The position numbers and the translations under genes were made by a program. From Mycoplasmopsis gallopavonis (GTDB taxonomy: Bacteria; Bacillota_I; Bacilli_A; Mycoplasmatales; Metamycoplasmataceae): 64,000 nt of DNA. Shown piece after piece: positions 1 through 9,356 of the stretch; positions within the stretch are counted from its first letter, which is position 1, and each line of letters opens with the position of its first letter. The DNA lies in assembly GCF_900660635.1 (NCBI RefSeq), contig NZ_LR215031.1:310001-374000 (forward strand), written 5' to 3'. Below the pieces are notes generated by a model. The model was given only the letters and a program-made list of their open reading frames with translations, made no database searches and had not been told where the DNA came from.

Positions 1-424
1 AATCACTTTTATTTTTATATTGTGACATATAGCTTCTTGGAAGGATAATTCTAGTTGCTATGAAAAATTCCAAAACCTCTTCTAACGATTTATGTTTACT
101 TTTTGGTAATGCCGAAAATAAATCTAATTCTTTAATAACTTTATAAATTAAATCAACTCCAATATTTTGGATACTTGTTTTTACAGAAGTAGGTTTTAAT
201 AATTTAAAAAACTCTTCTTTTGCAACAGTTTTATCTAAAGATGTATCTACTTTTTTTGCTATTTCTTTTATATCTTCAATTGAAGATAATCCATACTTTT
301 CTTTGATATCTTCTCAGTACCCTAGACCAATCTGATTTCCATAACCTTTTTTAAAACCTTTAGAAATAGCTAAAACTAAATAATATTTTCCATTTTGTTT
401 TTTCTTGCATAAACTGTAACTCAT
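1..424 (-). CDS. IS1634-like transposase, N-terminal part (cut by window edge)
   Basis: The first 141 residues read without interruption from the ATG whose first base is 424, through one TGA read as Trp (GLGYWEDIK), to the window edge. The N-terminus (MSYSLCKKKQNGKYYLVLAISKG.., then KGYGNQIGLGY and ALPKSKHKSLEEVLEFF) resembles, from memory, the IS1634/IS4-type transposases common in mycoplasmas. The DDE catalytic residues lie outside the window, so integrity cannot be judged. The gene points away from the operon at 652-2283. The element's right end must fall between 425 and about 530, but no terminal repeat can be recognised without the other end. An inverted repeat (CATATATC-ttt-GATATATG, 486-504) lies in this stretch. 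Confidence 0.75.
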
Positions 425-530
425 GCTCTTATTATATCATTTTATGTGTGTAATGTAAGTAAAAAAAACATTTTTTTCTTTAGGTCATATATCTTTGATA
501 TATGTATAAAAAAATAAGCCTAAAAAATAA

Positions 531-617
531 GCTCAACTTGGAAACTCAGGAAATCAAACAGACGGCCAAGGAGTAATAGATGTTTACACATCAGGTACTC
601 GCAGTGCTATTGGTTAG
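531..617 (+). pseudogene. C-terminal remnant of an unknown gene beside the IS
   Basis: An open frame of 28 codons plus stop has no start and is closed by a TAA immediately upstream. It would encode AQLGNSGNQTDGQG.. ending in TSGTRSAIG and is followed at once by a terminator hairpin. A stop followed directly by a good terminator suggests the true 3' end of a gene whose upstream part was removed or displaced, perhaps by the adjacent IS. The Gly/Ser/Thr-rich tail fits a secreted or surface protein, but I do not recognise the family. Confidence 0.35.
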
Positions 618-650
618 AAAAAACTCATACTTAATAAGTATGAGTTTTTC
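618..650 (+). terminator. Rho-independent terminator
   Basis: AAAAACTCATACTTA / ATAAGTATGAGTTTTT forms a long stem with A and T runs on either side, so it can act in both directions: for the remnant gene on the plus strand and for the nuclease operon ending at 652 on the minus strand. Confidence 0.75.
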
Positions 651-651
651 T

Positions 652-1638
652 TTATGGTTGAATCTCAGGATCGGCTTTACCGATTGATTTTCATTTTTCT
701 AAAAGTGCAATTCATTGTTCTTCATTTTCACAAAGAAGATAATCAATTTGATCTTGGTCTTTTTGCAAGTCAAATAAAGGCGAAACTTTTGTATTTGTAT
801 AATATTTATATCAATTACGAACTTTGGTAATGTCATCTTGAACTTCTAGTTCGTTAATTTCATATTTATAGCTTCGCATGTTTCTTTGGTTTAAATCAAC
901 ATCAGCTGGATTTTGATAGTCATTTTCTTCCAAAAATAAAGCAATAATAATGTAACGTAAATTACCATTCAAATAAGAATATAATTGACTTTGTTTTCGA
1001 TACGATAAATCAACTTCACCCGCATCTCATTTAGCCATTTTTTTAATTCCTGCTGTTTTGATTTCTAAAATCACACCTTTTTCACGATGTTCTTTATTAA
1101 ATTTATATTCAAGTAATGCGATTTGATCTTCTAACTTTGCAATTTCTTCGATTTTATTGTTATTTTTAAAATTAGTTAACTGTTTTTTTAACTCATTAAT
1201 TTCGTTTTCTAAATTAAATTCTTCAAGAGTTGACATATAACCGTCAGGCACTCCTCCGAAAATTTCATCTTTACCAGCGAAATAATCATAGTTATAATCG
1301 GCGGCAACATAATTTAAAATTTTTGAAGATCACTTATTAGGTTGACTTTCTCTTAATTTATCAAAAATTAGTGGTTCAAGAACGGTCCCTGCATGAACAT
1401 ATTTATTAATCATTACAGGAAGTTTTAATCTTGTGATGTGACAAAATGCACCAAATTCAGATTTAAAAGGTTCATCTTTTAAAAGAATATCTCCAATAGA
1501 GCTTCCTCCGATTTTTTTGTACTTTGTTCATTGATTATTTGATTTTAAAGCAGCAAAAAGCGAATCGCTTAGGATCATTTGACGATTTTCTAAGTCAATG
1601 AAGTAATCTTTTTTATTATAATATTTTCTTTTAGCCAT
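652..1638 (-). CDS. YqaJ-like (PD-(D/E)XK) putative nuclease
   Basis: 328 residues; in-frame TGA codons are Trp. Motifs match the YqaJ / lambda-exonuclease fold in order: KKIGGSSIGDIL near residue 45, HAGTVLEPLIFDKL near residue 85, FGGVPDGY near residue 125 (acidic metal ligand), then, after a coiled-coil-like Lys/Glu-rich segment (about 135-180), VILEIKTAG (the E-x-K pair), followed by a less conserved C-terminal region. Such nucleases degrade linear dsDNA 5'-3' and usually belong to phage or mobile recombination modules. Mycoplasma genomes have related proteins annotated as MAGa7180-type putative nucleases (recalled, not checked). It is the second gene of a two-gene operon, starting 3 nt after the kinase-like gene. 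The nuclease fold is fairly sure; the role is not. Confidence 0.65.
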
Positions 1639-1641
1639 GAT

Positions 1642-2283
1642 TTATTTTAAAAAATTACTAATAATAACATCTGCCATAATTTCGACATTAGAGAAATTAG
1701 GAAGTCAATGACGATTAATTAAGACATCCATTGGAACAATGTGATCAAAGCAAATATTCACAAGTTTATCAAAACTTGTCTCTGTTGAGTTATCATCAAC
1801 TCCGGGTACAAATTTTTGTGCATCCATAAATTTTTCAATTCTTATTGATACAATTCTAATTTCATCACCCTCTTTAACAGTTTGTTCAAGTCTTTTCTTA
1901 TTCCCTTTGAAATAGTCAAGTTCGTTAGGAAAACGTAGATCATCTATTAAAAACAAACTATTTTGATTAGCTTTTGAAGATTTTTCCGCAATATCCACAA
2001 TTTTATCGAAAACTTTTGCACATCAAACATTGTTATCGATGTTTCTACCAACTTCACCCATTGCAATTCAAAGTGGACGAACAATTTCTTTATCAACTCC
2101 GTCTCAATTAATTTCTTTTAAGATAGGTTCTGTAATTTGCTTAATTGGCTGAGCAAAAGATAAAACATGTACGTTATTATCGAAATCCTCTGCACATTTT
2201 TCTTTTAATTTATTACTAAGAAGCCCTTTACCACTTCTTCTTTTACCATTAATTAAAATAATTACGTGTTTATTTTTTGACAT
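1642..2283 (-). CDS. Deoxynucleoside-monophosphate-kinase-like P-loop protein
   Basis: 213 residues. The N-terminus carries a Walker A of the nucleotide-kinase kind (ILINGKRRSGKGLL, residues 8-21), and SLFLIDDLRFPNE (about residues 106-118) looks like Walker B followed by the LID/arginine region, an arrangement seen in T4 gp1-type dNMP kinases. ATG is preceded by AAGGAG. It is first in a minus-strand operon with the YqaJ-like nuclease. A nucleotide kinase next to an exonuclease recalls phage nucleotide-metabolism and recombination modules and suggests transfer from a phage or integrative element. It could instead be a general NTP-binding protein; the substrate cannot be told from the sequence. 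Confidence 0.55.
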
Positions 2284-2680
2284 AATTTCTCCTTATCATT
2301 AGTTTTATTAACAATTAATAATGTGTAATTATTATAGAGAGAAAAAGTGACCCTCTAAATAATAAATAAAAAAAATAATAAAAAAATGGAAGTTCTCCCA
2401 TATTTGAACAAAAAATGAATAAAATTTTAATCAGATTTTCAAAAATGAAAAAATGTTTCATATTAAAAAGTATATTTTTAATTGATTTTTCATAGATAAA
2501 ATAGCATTTTTAAGAATTTTTTCGTTTTTCATTTTCTAATGTGGAAATATTTATCACTTTCTTTTCTCTTGATTAGTTATGGTAAAAAATATTAAGTTAT
2601 TGCTTAGTACAATAGTAATTAGATATTAGAAAATTAATATCGATATTTAATGTTTTTAAAACTTAAAAAGAAAGGATAAA
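2284..2680. promoter_or_regulatory. Divergent intergenic region upstream of ptsG and the kinase/nuclease operon
   Basis: About 400 bp without a gene. Toward the operon on the minus strand there is a TATAAT -10 box (2331-2336 on the complement). Toward ptsG the best -10 is TACAAT at 2608-2613, with AAGAAAGGA just before the ATG at 2681. A terminator-like hairpin, TGGGAG/CTTCCA type (about 2386-2401), is followed on the minus strand by a T-run and resembles the one at 46803. The rest is A+T-rich with nothing I can interpret. Confidence 0.4.
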
Positions 2681-5326
2681 ATGTTTTCACTATTTAAAGG
2701 AAAAGTTTTTTCTTCTCAAAAAGAAAAATCAAAAAATAATAGTGGTTCAGGAAAAGTCAGAAAAGTTTTATCAAAAATTTCTGGTGCCTTCATGCTTCCT
2801 ATTTCAGTTATGGCAATTGCCGGAATGTTTTTAGGAATTGGTGCTGCAATTAACTCTAATTCATCATCAGAAGGTTTAAAGATTTTTGGTTCATTTATCA
2901 CTAACTTAGGTGATCCAATTTTCTTCTTATTACCACTTTTATTCGCAATTGCATTCGTTATTGCGTTCACAGATGAAGCTGGTGTTGCTGTTTTTGCGAC
3001 AGTTATTGGATATACAGTATTCTTAGCAATTCAGTCAGTCTTTATTTGAGACAAATCAACTTCACATCTTACTACAACTAATGTTTATGACATAGTTTTA
3101 GATAAAAACAACATTGCAAATGAATTTGGAAATGTTGTTGTTAACAACCAAAAATTAGCAGTAGCTTATGATCAAGTTGGTACACCTACTTACTACTTAT
3201 TAAGTAACGAGGCGTCTTTACAAGATCACATTATTTTAGTACAAGTTAAAAAAGTAAATGATGTTATTTCTTTTGCTGATTCAAAAGGAAAAGCATTAAA
3301 TCTTGCTCTTAATGCACAAAATGTTCTTGTACAAACTAAAGTAAACCCAGGTTATACAGTGTTATTCTCAGGACTTGGAAGAAATCCTGAATCACTTTAT
3401 AAATTAGTTGGTTCAAGTTTAGGTATTAAATCACTTCAAACTTCTGTTTTTGGTGGTATTATTGTTGGATTAGTGGTTCAATGAATTTACAGAAGATTCC
3501 ACACAATCCAATTACCAAGTGCTATTTCATTTTTTGGAGGAAAAAGATTCGTAGCTTTAGTTACAATTCCTCTTATGGCTATTTTAGCCTTTGTTTTCTT
3601 AATCTTTTGACCATGAGTTGGGGTTGCTTTAAACGCCGCAGGTAAAGGATTAGGACAATTAAAATATGGTGATTCATTTGTTTTTGGATGAATCGAAAGA
3701 TCATTAATTCCATTTGGATTACACCAAGTATTTTACTCACCACTTTGATATACACCAGTTGGTGGGGATGTTGAGAGTGCGTTAAATTCTTACTTAGCAT
3801 CTAAAGAAGGTTTAGCAGCAGTTGCTAAATTAACAGATCAACAAGCTGCAGACTTAGAGTCATTTAAAACTTTCGTTGCAGAAAATGCCGCAAGATTACA
3901 AGGTGACTCAACAATTTCACTTAACATTATTAAATGAGATAAAAACCAAGTATTTGGTAAACCAGTATTTGACTTCTTAGCACAAGATTTAGGAATCCGT
4001 GTTGGAAGATTTATGGATGGTAAATTCTCAATTATGATGTTTGGATTACCAGGAGCTGCTGTTGCTATGGTTTTAGCTGCTCCAAAAGAAAATAGAAAAG
4101 TTACATTAGGAACTGTTCTTCCTGCTGCTGCTACATCATTCTTAATAGGGGTAACAGAACCAATTGAATTTACATTCTTATTCTTATCACCAGTATTATT
4201 CTGAGTATTCCATGCAGGTTTAGCAGCTGTATCATTCTTACTTGCAAACGTACTTGGAGTACACATTCCAATGGCCTTTTCAGGTGGAGCACTTGATATG
4301 GTTATTTACGGTATGGTTAATGTTCAAAAAGGAACAAACTTCTACTGACCATTTGTTGTCGGAGTTCCATACTTCTTTATCTACCTTGGATTATTCTACT
4401 GATTCATTCGTTGAAAAGATCTTGAAACACCAGGTAGAGGTGGAAATACAAAATTATTCACAAAAGCAGATTACAACGCAAGCAAAAACGACGCTTCTAC
4501 AACAACAAGCGATTTAGGAAATGTTGATAAAAAAGCTTTAGATATCGTAGTAGCATACGGTGGAATTGATAATATTACAGCATTTAATAACTGTGCTTCA
4601 AGATTAAGATACGACGTTAAAGATGCTTCATTAGTATCAGAAAGTAAATTAAAAGCAGCTGGTGCTTTTGGAGTTAAATACGAAGGTCAACACCATGTTC
4701 AAGCAATTTTTGGACCTGCTGCTGAACAACTTAATGCTAAAATTAAATCTCAAAGAGAAGCAATTAGAGAATATTTAGCAAAAAACCCTCAATTTACAGA
4801 AGCGGATGTAATTGAAGCTACACAAAAAGCTTTTAACGATCAAACAGAAGAATTAATTAACCCAGTTAAATTACAAACTGTTGCACGTGGAAAAATTATG
4901 AACTTATCAGAACTTAATGACGGTGCGTTTTCAACAGGTGCACTTGGACAAGGTTTTGCTGTTAAGTTTGCTTCTGATAAAGAAGGTAATGTTTATTCAC
5001 CAGTTGACGGTCAAGTAGACTTAGTGTTTGGAACAAAACACGCTTACGGAATTTCAACTAAAGAAGGCGTTAAATTATTAATTCACATCGGAATTGATAC
5101 TGTAAAACTTAATGGTGAAGGATTTACATCACTTGTGCAAACAGGAGATCATGTTAAAGCTGGTCAAAATATTGCAAAAGTAGATTTAGAATTACTTGCA
5201 AGCAAAAATATTCAATCAGATGTTATTTGTGTTGTTCTTCAAGAAGGATCTCACAAAGACTTCTCATTTACAAATGAAGAATTAGAAGCTCAAACTACAA
5301 CAACTCTTGTTGGTGAAGTTAGATAA
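2681..5326 (+). CDS. ptsG: PTS glucose-type transporter, fused IICBA
   Basis: 881 residues. Imports and phosphorylates glucose (or a related sugar) using phosphate from HPr. Domain order IIC-IIB-IIA: hydrophobic IIC (about 30-590) has the signature VTEPIEFTFLF; IIB has VVAYGGIDNI and the phospho-cysteine in NNCASRLR (Cys638); IIA has SPVDGQV and the phospho-histidine in LLIHIGIDTVKLNGEGF (His802). Many Trp are TGA. Compared with the short Gram-positive forms, the IIC half carries a long hydrophilic insert (about residues 125-230), a feature I recall in other mycoplasma PtsG proteins. Monocistronic, with its own RBS and terminator. Glucose specificity is inferred from family similarity. Confidence 0.9.
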
Positions 5327-5343
5327 TTTTCATTTCAATTTTT

Positions 5344-5376
5344 AAAATCTAGGTCATAGATCTAGATTTTTCTTTT
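5344..5376 (+). terminator. Terminator of ptsG
   Basis: AAAATCTAG / CTAGATTTT stem with a 9-nt loop, followed by T-rich sequence. Confidence 0.8.
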
Positions 5377-5464
5377 TGAATTAAAAAATGAATATCTGAT
5401 TTTAATAAATTTAAATTATTTTATAATTTAGTTATATATAACAAAAAATTTAGGAGAAAGCAAT

Positions 5465-6112
5465 ATGGCAAATATTTTTGATCAAAGACAAGAAAGAAAA
5501 GAAGAATCTTTTACACCAGCAGTTGACAATAGACCTGTTAAAGCACAAGCTGGAACTTTAGGAAAAGTGGTTTGATATGGATCATTTATCTTCTTGATTC
5601 CAATTATTTCACATGTTTCAACAAGAAACTCTTTACTTGAACAACAAAACGCAATTCAAGAAGCAGCTTCAGGGATTGATATCCAACTCACCAAACGTTT
5701 TGACACTTTAAGTAAGTTATACCAACAAGTTAAAGGTTATAAAGAAATGGAACAATCTGTTTTTGAAGAAATTTCAAGATTAAGAAATTTAACAAACTCA
5801 GGAAATACAGCAGCAAATTCAGCTGAAATTGAATCACTTAATCAAAATATTTTTTCAAGATTAATTGCGGTTGTTGAAAACTATCCAGATCTTAAAGCTT
5901 CAAAATTGTTCCAAGAATTAATGGATGAAACAATTAATATTGAAAGAGAAATCGCAGCTTCAAGAAGACTTTACAATTCAAAAGTTAATAGATTTAACTC
6001 ACAATTATTTACTTGACCATCAGCAGTTATTGCAGATTCATTAGGTCTTGAAACAATTCCGCTTTACTCAGCTTCAAAAACACAAATTCAAGATGTGCAA
6101 ATGAATTTCTAA
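5465..6112 (+). CDS. lemA: LemA family protein
   Basis: 215 residues. One N-terminal membrane segment (about 32-48, GKVVWYGSFIFLIPII) is followed by a helical coiled-coil domain with LemA hallmarks: NAIQEAASGIDIQLTKRFDTLSKL, VKGYKEMEQSVFEEI, YPDLKASKLFQELM and YNSKVNRFNSQLFTWPS. LemA proteins are membrane-anchored helical bundles of poorly defined role. TATAAT at 5422-5427 and the RBS TTAGGAG give it its own promoter, and it has its own terminator. The family call is secure; the function is not. Confidence 0.9.
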
Positions 6113-6138
6113 TTTCTTATTAGCGTGCAAACTTAAAC

Positions 6139-6172
6139 TAAAAGAATCACTTTTATTAGTGATTCTTTTTTA
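6139..6172 (+). terminator. Terminator of lemA
   Basis: AAAAGAATCACT-tttat-TAGTGATTCTTTTTT hairpin ending in a T-run. Confidence 0.8.
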
Positions 6173-6197
6173 AATTAAATGATTTATAACTTTATTC

Positions 6198-6225
6198 TTG
6201 ACTTTGTTTTCAAATAATTTATAAT
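6198..6225 (+). promoter_or_regulatory. Promoter of tRNA-Leu
   Basis: TTGACT (6198-6203), a 16-bp spacer and TATAAT (6220-6225); the tRNA starts 12 bp downstream. It is the most consensus-like -35/-10 pair I found in the window. Confidence 0.8.
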
Positions 6226-6237
6226 ATTTTTGCAATT

Positions 6238-6322
6238 GCCCGAGTGGTGAAATTGGCAGACACGCTAGACTAAGGATCTAGTGGAGCAATCCGTGCAGGT
6301 TCAAATCCTGTCTTGGGCACCA
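6238..6322 (+). tRNA. tRNA-Leu (anticodon AAG)
   Basis: 85 nt including an encoded CCA. Acceptor GCCCGAG/CTTGGGC, anticodon stem CTAGA/TCTAG with loop CTAAGGA, so the anticodon is AAG; T-arm GCAGG-TTCAAAT-CCTGT; variable arm GGAGCAATCC as in class II tRNAs. The D-arm has GTGAAATTGGCAGACAC. It reads CUU and, if A34 wobbles freely, possibly all CUN codons. An unmodified or inosine A34 on a leucine tRNA is uncommon in bacteria. Confidence 0.93.
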
Positions 6323-6352
6323 TATCTAAGTTTATTAGATCATATTAAATTG

Positions 6353-6385
6353 AAAAAACTTAGCTTTCAAAGCTAAGTTTTTTAT
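6353..6385. terminator. Bidirectional terminator (tRNA-Leu / ltrA)
   Basis: AAAAAACTTAGCTTTCAAAGCTAAGTTTTTT: A-run, stem and T-run, so it works in both directions for the converging tRNA-Leu and ltrA. Confidence 0.8.
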
Positions 6386-7539
6386 TTTTCATTTTTTTGT
6401 TTTTCTTGTAAACGAGAATGCTCCATTTTATCAAAAATTGTTTGAAATTTCACGTTAATAATTTGCAAGATAATTGCACTAGTTAAAATAAATGACACAA
6501 TAAAACGTGAGTTATTAAAAAGAAACATTAATGCAAAAGCTGTCATTCAAATTGAAGCTGTTAAAATGTAATATTTGAAATCAAGTTTGAAATATCCTTT
6601 AATATATCTACTTCCAACGTGCAATCCAAGAATAAAGATAAACATATTGATAACTAAAAATGTAACTCTAAATAGATTGTTAATTTTGACAGATGAGTGT
6701 AAAAATCCGATTCCAACTGTTAAACCTGCAATAGAGATAAAAATTAGAACGTGTGTATAAATAAGATGCATTCCACTTGTAGCTTGATTTATCTCGATTA
6801 AATCATCATAATAAGTTATGTACAAGTAAAACATGCCGACCATAATTAAAAAGACAAAAACTGTATCAAAATCAATATTTTTAAATTTAAAAAAGAGGCT
6901 TATTGTCACAACAGTTTCCCCAAAAAACACTATTGTGAGCAAAGTCATTCTTTCAAGTAAGTGACCAAAATTCATTGGCACTTTTGAAATTCGTTTAATA
7001 TATATAAGAGGAATAATTCACGCTAAAATTGTTGCAATAATAGCCAAATAATTTCCATACTTATATCCAATTATTAATCCAATGATAAATAAGGTGACCA
7101 TCATTGCTGTCATTGCAATAAAAATGTTTGCAACATATTTATCGTTTTCTGTCAGGTTTTTATTTTTAATCCTCACATATAGGAATTGAAACATGGTAGT
7201 CATAATATAAAGCATTAATCCCAAAGTAGCGGGAACAAATGATTCTTCTCATTTTGCTGTAATTTCAACTGAAAAAATCATTAGGAAGAACATATTTGCA
7301 AAAATTGCCCCTCGACTCATTATTCCATTATTTCCGTACCTATTAACAAAGGTTGTTTCTAACGTTCAAGTTGCAATTAAAGCCAAGAACATGATTATAT
7401 ATTTTAAATATTCGTCCATTGCAATAAAACCGTGGTGCAAATGTCCTAGAACATGTGTTAACCTTGAAATTGCAAAAACAAAAACTAAATCAAAAAATAA
7501 TTCTGTTAATTCTACTTTCTTGTGTTTAAATAATTTCAT
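6382..7539 (-). CDS. ltrA: Low temperature requirement protein A-like membrane protein
   Basis: 385 residues, almost wholly hydrophobic with about 10-12 predicted membrane spans. The N-terminus KKVELTELFFDLVFVFAISRLTHVL is the LtrA family signature, and HLLERMTLLTIVFFGETVV in the middle matches the second conserved block (ERxxLxxIxxxGE). LtrA was named from Listeria growth at low temperature; its biochemical role is unknown. The start at 7539 is chosen because a strong AAGGAGGG lies just upstream and the family signature follows within ten residues; an ATG 66 nt further up has no RBS. Monocistronic. Confidence 0.85.
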
Positions 7540-7655
7540 TTCCCTCCTTGTTTTTTGTTTATAAATATTATATTTTATAAATGAGTAAATATTTACATTT
7601 TTCAAAGATTTTGCTTGAAAAAAGCTGAAATAACACCTTTTTAAACTAGGACAAT

Positions 7656-7688
7656 AAAAATTAACATTCCTTCGAATGTTAATTTTTT
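7656..7688 (+). terminator. Terminator-like hairpin at the left end of the IS
   Basis: AAAAATTAACATTC-cttc-GAATGTTAATTTTTT overlaps the terminal repeat and ends in a T-run just before the transposase RBS. It would stop host transcription entering from the left. Confidence 0.6.
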
Positions 7689-7708
7689 ATATTTTTAAAG
7701 GAGAAAAA

Positions 7709-8890
7709 ATGGGAAAACATTTTACAGAAGAACAAGAAAAAGAAATTTATAATACATTTTTTCAATTAGGTAAAAAGGATGCGATTGAACTGATGTATAA
7801 ATATGGTGCAAAAGCAAAAGATAAATATGTGAAAGCGAGATTACGAAGAATATTAAAACATTATAATTTTAATATGAATAAAAAACCAAGAAAGCCTGGA
7901 ACCGGTAGGTCAAGAAAAGCGAAAGAACAAGATATAAATTGAGACATTTTTACACGAGAAGATTTAATTGAAATTGCAAAAAGATATAGAGAAATTACAA
8001 AAGATAAATTTAAAACAGAAAAAGTTCAAGAGGCATCACATATTAATATGGCTTCGTATAAACTTGCTATTTTGTTGTATCTTTGTAGACAAACAATATC
8101 CAAACATAAAAGAAATAATTTTGCTCCTAGAATTAAATCCAGAAAAATAAAGTACCAAGACTTGATTATTGATTCATTTAAACAAAATAGATCTAAATAT
8201 GGTAGACAAAAATTAAAATATTTTATCTTAAAGCACTATAAAATAGACATAAACGAAAGAACTCTGGGAAGATATATGAATGCCTTAGGTTTATTTTGCA
8301 ATGTCAGAAAAAGAAAAAAACTAAAAGAAGTAAAGAATACATCTGTCATAAAAGAAAACATTGTTAATAGAGATTATAATGATGTATATAACAGAAATAT
8401 ATATGCTACTGATGTAACATATCTTCCAGCGACAAAAGATGCAATAAACAATAATGTTTATCTTTCAGTAGTAATTAAACATAAAACTAAAGAAATAATT
8501 AGTTTTTCTCTTTCTAAATTTAATGATTCCAAATTAATTTACAAAACATTTGAAAATGTTGATTTTGAAAAAAGTTTTATATTACATTCAGATCATTGCT
8601 CAACTTATACATCTGATGATTTTTCTCGTTTTATTCAAAATAAAGGTGGAATAATTTCACTTTCAAAAGTAGGAAATAGTTTAGATAATAGAGTTGTGGA
8701 ATATTGATTTTCAAATTTAAAAACTGAATTAATTAGAGATTTAAATATCAAAGCTATGACTTTGAGTGAACTAGAAAAAGTGATATCTAATTATGTTCAT
8801 TGATACAATAAATTTAGAATTCAATCATGTTTGAATTGAAAAACCCCATACGAATATAGTATGGGGCTATCCAATTTGATAAATTGTTAA
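7709..8890 (+). CDS. IS3-family transposase (single-ORF form)
   Basis: 393 residues in one frame; the usual orfA/orfB -1 frameshift is absent. The N-terminal third is a helix-turn-helix region with a basic linker (KKPRKPGTGRSRK). The C-terminal rve/DDE domain has all catalytic residues: ATDVTYL (first D), ILHSDHCSTYTSDDF (second D), GNSLDNRVVEYWFSNLKTEL (E), and ends with the family's HWYNKFRIQ..LNWKTPYEY. RBS AAAGGAG. UGA must be read as Trp several times, so the element is adapted to mollicutes. Related to, but clearly different from, the transposase at 43833. Confidence 0.93.
8844..8866. terminator. Hairpin at the right end of the IS, within the transposase 3' end
   Basis: CCCCATAC-gaatata-GTATGGGG lies inside the codons for TPYEYSMG. 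It is the G+C-richest stem nearby and sits between the coding body and the right terminal repeat, mirroring the left-end hairpin. Confidence 0.5.
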
Positions 8891-9030
8891 TTTTTTCTGT
8901 CCTAGTTTATTTTGACTAGCTTTTTTCATAAATTAATGATTCCAAAAGCAATCTACTTATAAAAGTCAAAAAATCTATTTATTTTACAACAAATTAAAAA
9001 TAAAGTTATTAATTTATTTAAATAATAAAT

Positions 9031-9043
9031 TATAATTAAAACT
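9031..9043 (+). promoter_or_regulatory. -10 box directly upstream of acpS (leaderless arrangement)
   Basis: TATAAT at 9031-9036 is followed by only seven bases (TAAAACT) before the ATG at 9044, so transcription should begin at or within a base of the start codon. No Shine-Dalgarno sequence fits in this space. Confidence 0.6.
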
Positions 9044-9349
9044 ATGAAGAATATAGGTGTAGATTTAACTAAAATCTCACGTTTTGTAGCTGCGTCAGAT
9101 TCTTTTGCTCAGAGAATTTTATCACCAGCTGAATACTCAGATTATTTAAAGATAACAAATGAAAAAAAAGCATTATTCTTAGCTCGTGCCTGAGCAATTA
9201 AAGAGGCAATTTTTAAGGCTAATAATTCTTATTTTTCATTTTCGAAAATAGAACTTCAAAAAATTAATCATCGTTGAACTTTTAAGAATTTTAGTATTTC
9301 AATTAGCCATGATGGCGATGATTTAATTGCCTTTGTAATTGAAAATTAG
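9044..9349 (+). CDS. acpS: Holo-[acyl-carrier-protein] synthase
   Basis: 101 residues. Transfers 4'-phosphopantetheine from CoA to the serine of ACP. Conserved parts: NIGVDLTKI at the start (Mg-binding Asp), ARAWAIKEAIFKA (about 55-67, the WxxKEAxxKA signature with TGA-coded Trp) and ISISHDGDDLIAFVI near the end. Short for the family (about 120) but with all hallmarks. First gene of acpS-plsC-scpA-scpB: plsC begins 8 nt after its stop. Its substrate AcpP is encoded at 52443. Confidence 0.9.
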
Positions 9350-9356
9350 GAGAATT

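Larger units (their letters stand above)
7642..8909 (+). mobile_element. IS3-family insertion sequence (about 1.27 kb)
   Basis: Terminal inverted repeats TAAACTAGGACAATAAAAATTAAC (left, 7642-7665) and the complement of the right end TAAACTAGGACAGAAAAAATTAAC (8886-8909) differ at two positions. The element is flanked by TTTT (7638-7641 and 8910-8913), compatible with the 3-4 bp duplication of the family, though low in complexity. It contains one intact transposase gene and a terminator-like hairpin at each end. Confidence 0.88.
7616..8928. repeat. Interrupted inverted repeat around the first IS3-family element
   Basis: TGAAAAAAGCT (7616-7626) and AGCTTTTTTCA (8918-8928) are perfect 11-bp complements that flank the IS. 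Without the IS and one copy of its TTTT duplication they would face each other across about 19 nt, forming a terminator-like hairpin between the divergent ltrA and acpS. Confidence 0.65.

Noticed and set aside
3838-4266. A 142-codon minus-strand frame within ptsG
   Set aside because: It is antisense to conserved PTS IIC sequence and contains no motif; ptsG coding is certain.
7709-8890. Possible programmed frameshift in the first IS transposase
   Set aside because: The frame is continuous once TGA is read as Trp; the apparent breaks are all TGA codons.
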